From: Leucocoprinus leucothites
Lineage: Eukaryota; Basidiomycota; Agaricomycetes; Agaricales; Agaricaceae
DNA length: 64,000 bases
Reading direction: 5' to 3'
Assembly (NCBI GenBank): GCA_013368445.1
Contig: JAACJO010000012.1
Coordinates: 310,001-374,000, forward strand
Below the pieces are notes generated by a model that was given only the letters and a program-made list of their open reading frames with translations, made no database searches and was not told the origin of the DNA. The position numbers and the translations under genes were made by a program. Numbering within the stretch: position 1 is the stretch's first letter; each line of letters starts with the position of its first letter. Below are positions 58,701 through 64,000 of this stretch, one piece after another.

Positions 58701-59980
58701 GAGTGATTTCACGCGTCATGGATGTATTCTCGGAGGTCGTTGTGAGTCAGAAGAATTTTGACAGCGGGAGTGGTGAAGTGAAGGAGGGGAGGAGGGCAGA
58801 AATTGCGTCGAAGGCTCTGGACACTCTTCAAGTATTACTCAAGGAGCACTGGTGGAAGCTAGACCCTAGGATGGAACAGGGTAGGCTTATACGAGATTCA
58901 CCGGCCCATCTGTCACCCAGGAGAACGGGGTCAAATCCAGCGGCAGGTATGGTTGGATCAGGACCTGGACTTCCATACAGCGGGACTGGTTATGCCGGCG
59001 GTTCCACCATGGGTCCCGTATACGCCCCGCAGCAACCTGCCCAGCTACCCTTCCGAACCCAATCTCAGCAAATAAGCCCCGTTCAGGCTTATTCAGGACT
59101 CGTATCTCCCTCCACTTCGGAAACGATGCCTTCTCCATCGTCGATACAGCAACAGCTTCAATACCAGGTAGAGCCGAATGTGTACGGGAGTACTGCACAG
59201 TACCCTATGACGACTGGCACATATCCGCCCTCCGTGATCCCGCCACCACCTTTTAAAAATCTTCCCGTTTCCGCAGGAAGTCTATCCTACCCGCAGTATT
59301 CACCAGCTAGAGCCCCCGAAGCCCCCTCTGTGGCCTCACCGCCGGGTGTCGTTCAATCATCTCCTTATGATTATCAGCCACAAAATTACTTCTCCAGTAT
59401 AGACACCCCGACATCCTACCCCTTCCCTTTTACACCTGTTTCCAATCATGGCTCAAATCAGAGTCTAGACCAAAATCACAGTCAACAACAATCTTATCAA
59501 CGAGTACCACAACGACCATTTAATCCAGCTCCTTATCCCACTCAACCTTCACCCCGACAAAGCGCTTCTACGAGCGCATATGCCTACAACTCAGGATCCT
59601 CAGTGACTACTTCGGGTTCAAACAGTGCTAGTAGTGGTGTTCAAGTCCCTCCAGCTAGAACAATCCGCTCCTCGCCTGGTGTTCCCCCACCAAGCCAGGG
59701 AATGAAGATGATACATTACGTTGCTCCTGGTTCAACGACCACTTCGACGACCACCGCCTCTGGTGCGGGCATTATGGGAAGCCTGGGGGCGGGGACAATG
59801 AGCTTTAGTGTGAGCGGGATGTCGCAAGAATCATCCCTGCCGGATCCAAGATTCCAGTCGGCTCAGCAAATGCAATCGCGATCAACACAGTCGCCGCAGG
59901 AGTCGAGGATCGTGTTGAGTGAGTTTATGGGACGGACGACACCGACTGGAGATGGTGGGCCAACAGGGTATTATCGATGA
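55719..59980 (+). CDS. Zn2Cys6 fungal transcription factor with middle homology region
   Basis: Exon 1 ends in the middle of the zinc cluster: SSCIPCSKKRQ, then a 532-nt intron (55836-56367), then KCDRARPCSSC...RTPHLCKFE, giving six Cys in the Gal4 spacing. A coiled-coil segment (ENREMLKRLSKRIQSLESRV) follows, then a disordered region. The fungal-specific transcription-factor domain starts about PEIQHLLQYLPDVQSGNLMI and includes GDGVRVAQSIGLHRDPGSPV and RRRAWWGLYIWDR. The large C-terminus (58880-59980) is Gln/Pro/Ser/Thr-rich, an activation-type region. Further introns sit near 57841, 57920 and 58083-58141. Nuclear DNA-binding regulator; target pathway unknown. The last long exon reads without stops to 59980. 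Confidence 0.87.
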
Positions 59981-62436
59981 CCTCTATGGTTTGAGACCAG
60001 GTTTGGGACTATGTTTTTACTATCATTACGCGTCTTTGTGTTTGTGTGTGATATATTTGGATGGTCACCGCTGTCGAGGTTTTGTTTTCCCTCGACCAGC
60101 ATAAGTTATACACTCCGTTGTTCATATCTGTTGCATATGTACCACACCATCATGTCGCTCATTATCAATAAGTTGTATGTACCAACAATATGCTATGTCT
60201 AACTGTTTCTATTGATACACGATTGAAAAAGGGAGGATTACTTGGATATGGATATCATTATTTGTACATTTGTAAGATTCTTCAAAGGAGTACAAAATAG
60301 TTCACTAGTTCGTCTTTTATGATGCTTCTATGTTTAATTGTATACGCGAGGCTTTGTTCCATGGATGGTTCACCGGCGGTAGTGGTTTCCGCGTCTGGTT
60401 CAAGAGCAACATGAAAGCGAAAAGAAGCGGCAGAGCCTTCTTTGTGGATTCTTCTTCCATTTTCTTTTCTCTTGATACCCCAGATTTTTGATCACGAACT
60501 TCAATACAAATGGTCCTAGATGTTTTTCGTTGACCCTGAATATCGACCCTACTTTTCCGTTTATGGTACACTGGCGCCTGAGGGATAAAAACAGCTCCGT
60601 GGCTAGCGTGTTTTGAACAACTCTAGTTTAATGAGTAGTAGCAAGAATGACATCGGAACTTGAGATAGTGGACAGTAGCCTCGTGCCAAGTCCGTATTAC
60701 TGTTGAGCCAGAACTGGGGAGCAAAGCCTTCCATGAGCATTGTCAGGTCTGGGAACCGGTTGGAGCGGAGATGGCACCTCATCGTGTCGTATGATAATAA
60801 TAATAAGGCATGAGGAAGAGACGAGACGGGACAAGACGCGACACAAGACACAAGGCAGGCAGACCTGGCGGGTTATGCGGTACAGGTTGTAATAGAGAAA
60901 ATCGTTGGCATGTGTTCAGGGCGCTTCAGGTCCCAGGGGAGAGGAACGGGAGTGGGGTGAATGCGGACTCCGAGTCGATTTCTCTTTCTTGGTCACATTG
61001 TTATTTTAGATGAAACTGGAATTGAGGGCGAGAGTTTTGAATATGGAATACCAAGACCTCGTGAACGAGGTAACATTACTGATGGGGAGAGTGGACCCTT
61101 TTGTGAGTTTGATCATTTATGAACACGATGGTTAGGGTCTTGTGATGGTTGAGAGGGAGATTTTGAATGTCCAAGGGTGACGCGGGCGGGGTTTTCAGAC
61201 TCTTTGTGCTGTGAGCCGGGTTTTACGGATGTGGTTGAATTCAGAGAGGCATATGCCTGTGGAGCAATATCCTGTAGTTTATTTTCTTCGAAATCAAGCC
61301 TGAGGTGAAAGAGGCGTGTATGTATCAGCCGCCAAAGTCAGTTGAAATTACGGGTCACAGCATGTCTGAGTTTGACATTCAGCGGTCAATGCAAAGGCAG
61401 ATTATTGGTTAAAGAGTTGCTTGGGACATTGAAGGAGGAAATCAGCCGCAGTTCCTGTGCCTTAGAGAGACATGACAAGAGGCCTAATTAGCGAGTGCAT
61501 ATCAGAGCTGAGCGGGGATAGTGTCTGCGGATCAGAGCAGGTACAGGTTAGTGACGGAGAACATTCGGATCCGAGTACTAAGACGTAGTTGAAGAGAGCA
61601 AGAAACTACTGCGGCTGATTTCGGTTGGGAGTGGGAATATATTCTGGGGTAGATGGAGTTTTTGGGAAAATGGGAGAGGGCAGGTGAGAGGTGCAGGATC
61701 CAAGATGTGGGCTGCTGGTGAACCATGTTTGACATTGTGGGCATTAACAAATAAAAATGTAGTTAGCCAAGCCCGAATATGTCGTGGTTTTTTTTGTGAG
61801 AACTGCGAACTATGTTGTGGGAGAAGCACCCATGTGGGAAGCCCGACAAGTGGACGGTCTAAAATTGCAGCGAAGGTGATGAGAACAGTCTGAGAAGGCC
61901 GGAGCGCTTGGATGAGATGAGATTGGACGACGAGAAGCAATTTTTCGTGGAATTTTTAGGGAAGTTCTTTTGAAGACCGAGTTGTGGTAGGGAACATTGA
62001 GAAAGAGCAGAGCTAAAAATACGCAGGAGAGTCAGACGATGTTCTACGTGGACGTCATCTGCTACTGTATGTGGACGCTGTGGCCACCAGGGTGAGCCTC
62101 ATAGAGAAAGTTCTGTGGAAGGGAGCGTGGAAATGGGGAGAGAGTGGAGGGAGAGTGCAATTATGTTGGATTCGCATTACGAGAGACGCGGAGGATGAGA
62201 TAAATCACTGCCCGATCTGGAGTACCGTCACGGATCACGTGTGACTGGGCAAAAGGCCGAGAGACGATCGCACAATAATCGTCACACCAGGTCCACTTCG
62301 GCTATCTTCCACAAACCACATCCGCCTCACCCATCCGCTCTCTCCCTCCTCCTTACCACTTACACCCTCCCCGCCCCAACTCCCCCCGCCTTCCCCCACA
62401 ATTCTCAACCGAAACGCCCGCCCTGGAATACATACT
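59981..62436. other. Intergenic, 2.5 kb; no supported gene
   Basis: 3' flank of the regulator. A purine-rich repeat-like stretch (GAGACGAGACGGGACAAGACGCGACACAAGACAC type, 60818-60852) stands out as a degenerate GACAA/GACGA tandem. The last 150 nt are CT-rich and lead the ankyrin gene. No domain in the open frames. Confidence 0.45.
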
Positions 62437-64000
62437 ATGCCCGTCCCTCTGCGGGCGAACCACCATCGGGTGGACGTAGCTACCGAGTGTGAGTGGCCAG
62501 AATTTTCCAGTTGAGCTAGGCTGACCGCGGTTCAGTTCAAAGTCTTGGTCTTCATTCTGCAGCATCCACCGGCAATGTAGGCCTCGTCGAATATGCATTA
62601 TTGCATGGTCAACCTGTAAACTCAGTCGTTGATGGTGTTCTGCCTCTCCACGCCGCCTGTGCGGGAGGGAACACTCAAGTCGTTAAGCTCCTTATCGAGT
62701 ACGGCGCAGATGTAAACGCCCCGCGGTAAGCATCGGGTTCTATTACTCCTACTCGTCTGCTAGAGTTTCTCATCCTGCTTCTTCACCTCATTTCTGCTCC
62801 ACCCAATTCCGACCAGCCTTCCAAAACGCTACTCGAGTAGAGACTCTTCTGCGCCCATCATTGGAACTACAGGCTCGACGCCTCTCCACTTTGCTGCCGC
62901 GAACGGGAACAGGGAAGCGATCATGCTTCTTCTTCTTCATGGTGCCCAGGCAGACCGGTCGGACAAACATGGCATTACACCGGAGACTCTGGCGCGACAG
63001 CATGGCTGGATCGAATGTGCGGACGAACTTAAACAATGGATAATTAACAAGGATAAGGATTTAAGAGAACGGGCAGAGTTTGTTGCAGTCGATGACAAGG
63101 AAAACGGAAAACGACGCCATCGCATTGGTTCATTCGGTGACCAAGAGTCTTCATCCAGGCGCCGTTTACATGTCAAGCAGTCTATCGATACAGCACTTAA
63201 TATGCTCAAATCGTCATCATCCAATCTCGCAGAAGCTTATCACCGAGGTGCCCACACCCCGACTCCGCCGGTTTCGCCTACTCGACCGTTTGGTGATTAT
63301 ACTTCGACCCTTGGTCATCTAAACGATGATCAGCTCCCCGAACCTTCTACACGTCGACCTTCATTACCTTATGTCATGCAATCCGACTCATTTCCGCGCC
63401 CTCGCAAGCCATCTGCTCAGTCAGCAAACACTCACAGACCCAGGTCTGCCGGCGAAGGCGCTGAAGAACCCGTAGTCAACTCTGCTCCTCGAATTGCTCG
63501 GAAATTAGGTAGCAAGGTATCTCTGCTCAACCTTTTCCGTAAGGGACAGGCCGAAGACAACAACAGCAACATAAATCTTCCCATTTCTGATGCGCCGTCA
63601 CTTTCAACCTCACCACCTGCAGCCTCAGGATCTTCTCTTGCCCAGCTTCGACAGCGCCCCCATCATGATAGTGATGCCTCGATCAGATCAAGAAAAACAG
63701 CAGACCCATCTTCAGATTCTCTCGATTCCTCGTCACCCTCACCTATGCCAACGGCCATTGACGGGCACAATGGACTGGTAAAAGATCAGCGGTTGAATAA
63801 TCGCGACCGGTCAAGGTCGAATGCCAGCAGCCGATATGAATACCTCAACGACGATCCTGTTTCCTCCAGTCCAAATAGCTACCATAGCCCCAGCTCTAGT
63901 CCACTCGCTCGCATAGGCCTACTTCGAAATCAGCAAGGACATCACAGGACACGTTCGGGGTCCGGCAGTAGCCTAGGATATGAAGCGAACGTACCCTCAC
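62437..64000 (+). CDS. Ankyrin-repeat protein with disordered Ser-rich tail (3' end outside window)
   Basis: Exon 1 62437-62488 (MPVPLRANHHRVDVATE), exon 2 after ATTCTGCAG (about 62562-62726), exon 3 from about 62818 open to the window end. Two or three ankyrin repeats are visible: LPLHAACAGGNTQVVKLLIE-YGADVN and STPLHFAAANGNREAIMLLL-LHGAQADRSDKHGITPETLA, then a helix (WIECADELKQWIINKDKDL). Residues from about 63080 are Ser/Pro/Arg-rich and disordered (SSSSNLAEAYHRGAHTPTPP; ARKLGSKVSLLNLFRKG). Ankyrin repeats mediate protein contacts; the partner is unknown. I do not recognise an orthologue. The gene has no stop before base 64000. Confidence 0.8.

Overview
The window is nuclear DNA from a filamentous basidiomycete, most likely an Agaricomycete. 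The evidence is dense intron-rich genes with GT-AG introns of mostly 45-75 nt, pyrimidine-rich promoters, divergent G-alpha paralogues, a Zn2Cys6 regulator, and a basidiomycete-style family of multi-pass membrane proteins. I see no transposon, CRISPR array, rRNA or convincing tRNA. Gene models were spliced by eye, using reading phase and family conservation.

Layout. 0-1 kb: 3' end of a VTS1-type SAM-domain gene. 1.7-3.8 kb: divergent G-alpha 1. 4.0-6.3 kb (-): membrane-anchored M19 dipeptidase. 6.7-8.7 kb (-): soluble fumarate reductase fused to cytochrome b5. 9.4-10.6 kb (-): nicotinamide riboside kinase. 11.3-12.2 kb: LEA-like, probably mitochondrial protein. 12.2-17.9 kb: gene-poor. 17.9-20.3 kb: divergent G-alpha 2. 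22.4-24.0 kb: PAXX-like non-homologous end-joining factor. 24.2-26.0 kb: bacterial-type GDP-mannose pyrophosphorylase with an added N-terminus. 26.4-28.6 kb: amino-acid permease. 29.8-32.9 kb: two single-pass membrane proteins. 33.2-35.6 kb: coiled-coil/disordered protein.

35.3-45.0 kb is a direct tandem segmental duplication with a unit of about 4.9 kb. Each unit holds two related seven-TM-like genes (A and B, then A' and B'). The second unit also begins with a truncated, frameshifted copy of the 3' end of the coiled-coil gene. A fifth relative (C) lies at 47.2-48.5 kb on the opposite strand, beyond an SPP2 splicing-factor gene. The right part carries ISA2, a RHO2-type GTPase, the meiotic factor HOP2 head-to-head with a LEU5-type mitochondrial carrier, a large Zn2Cys6 regulator, and the 5' part of an ankyrin gene that runs off the end.

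The genes do not form one pathway. The best leads are the PAXX homologue, two G-alpha proteins that both lack the catalytic switch II glutamine, the bacterial-type ManC, very small exons inside conserved GTPase and kinase motifs, a stop-free 264-nt intron candidate in the riboside kinase, and the recent duplication of a membrane receptor-like gene pair.
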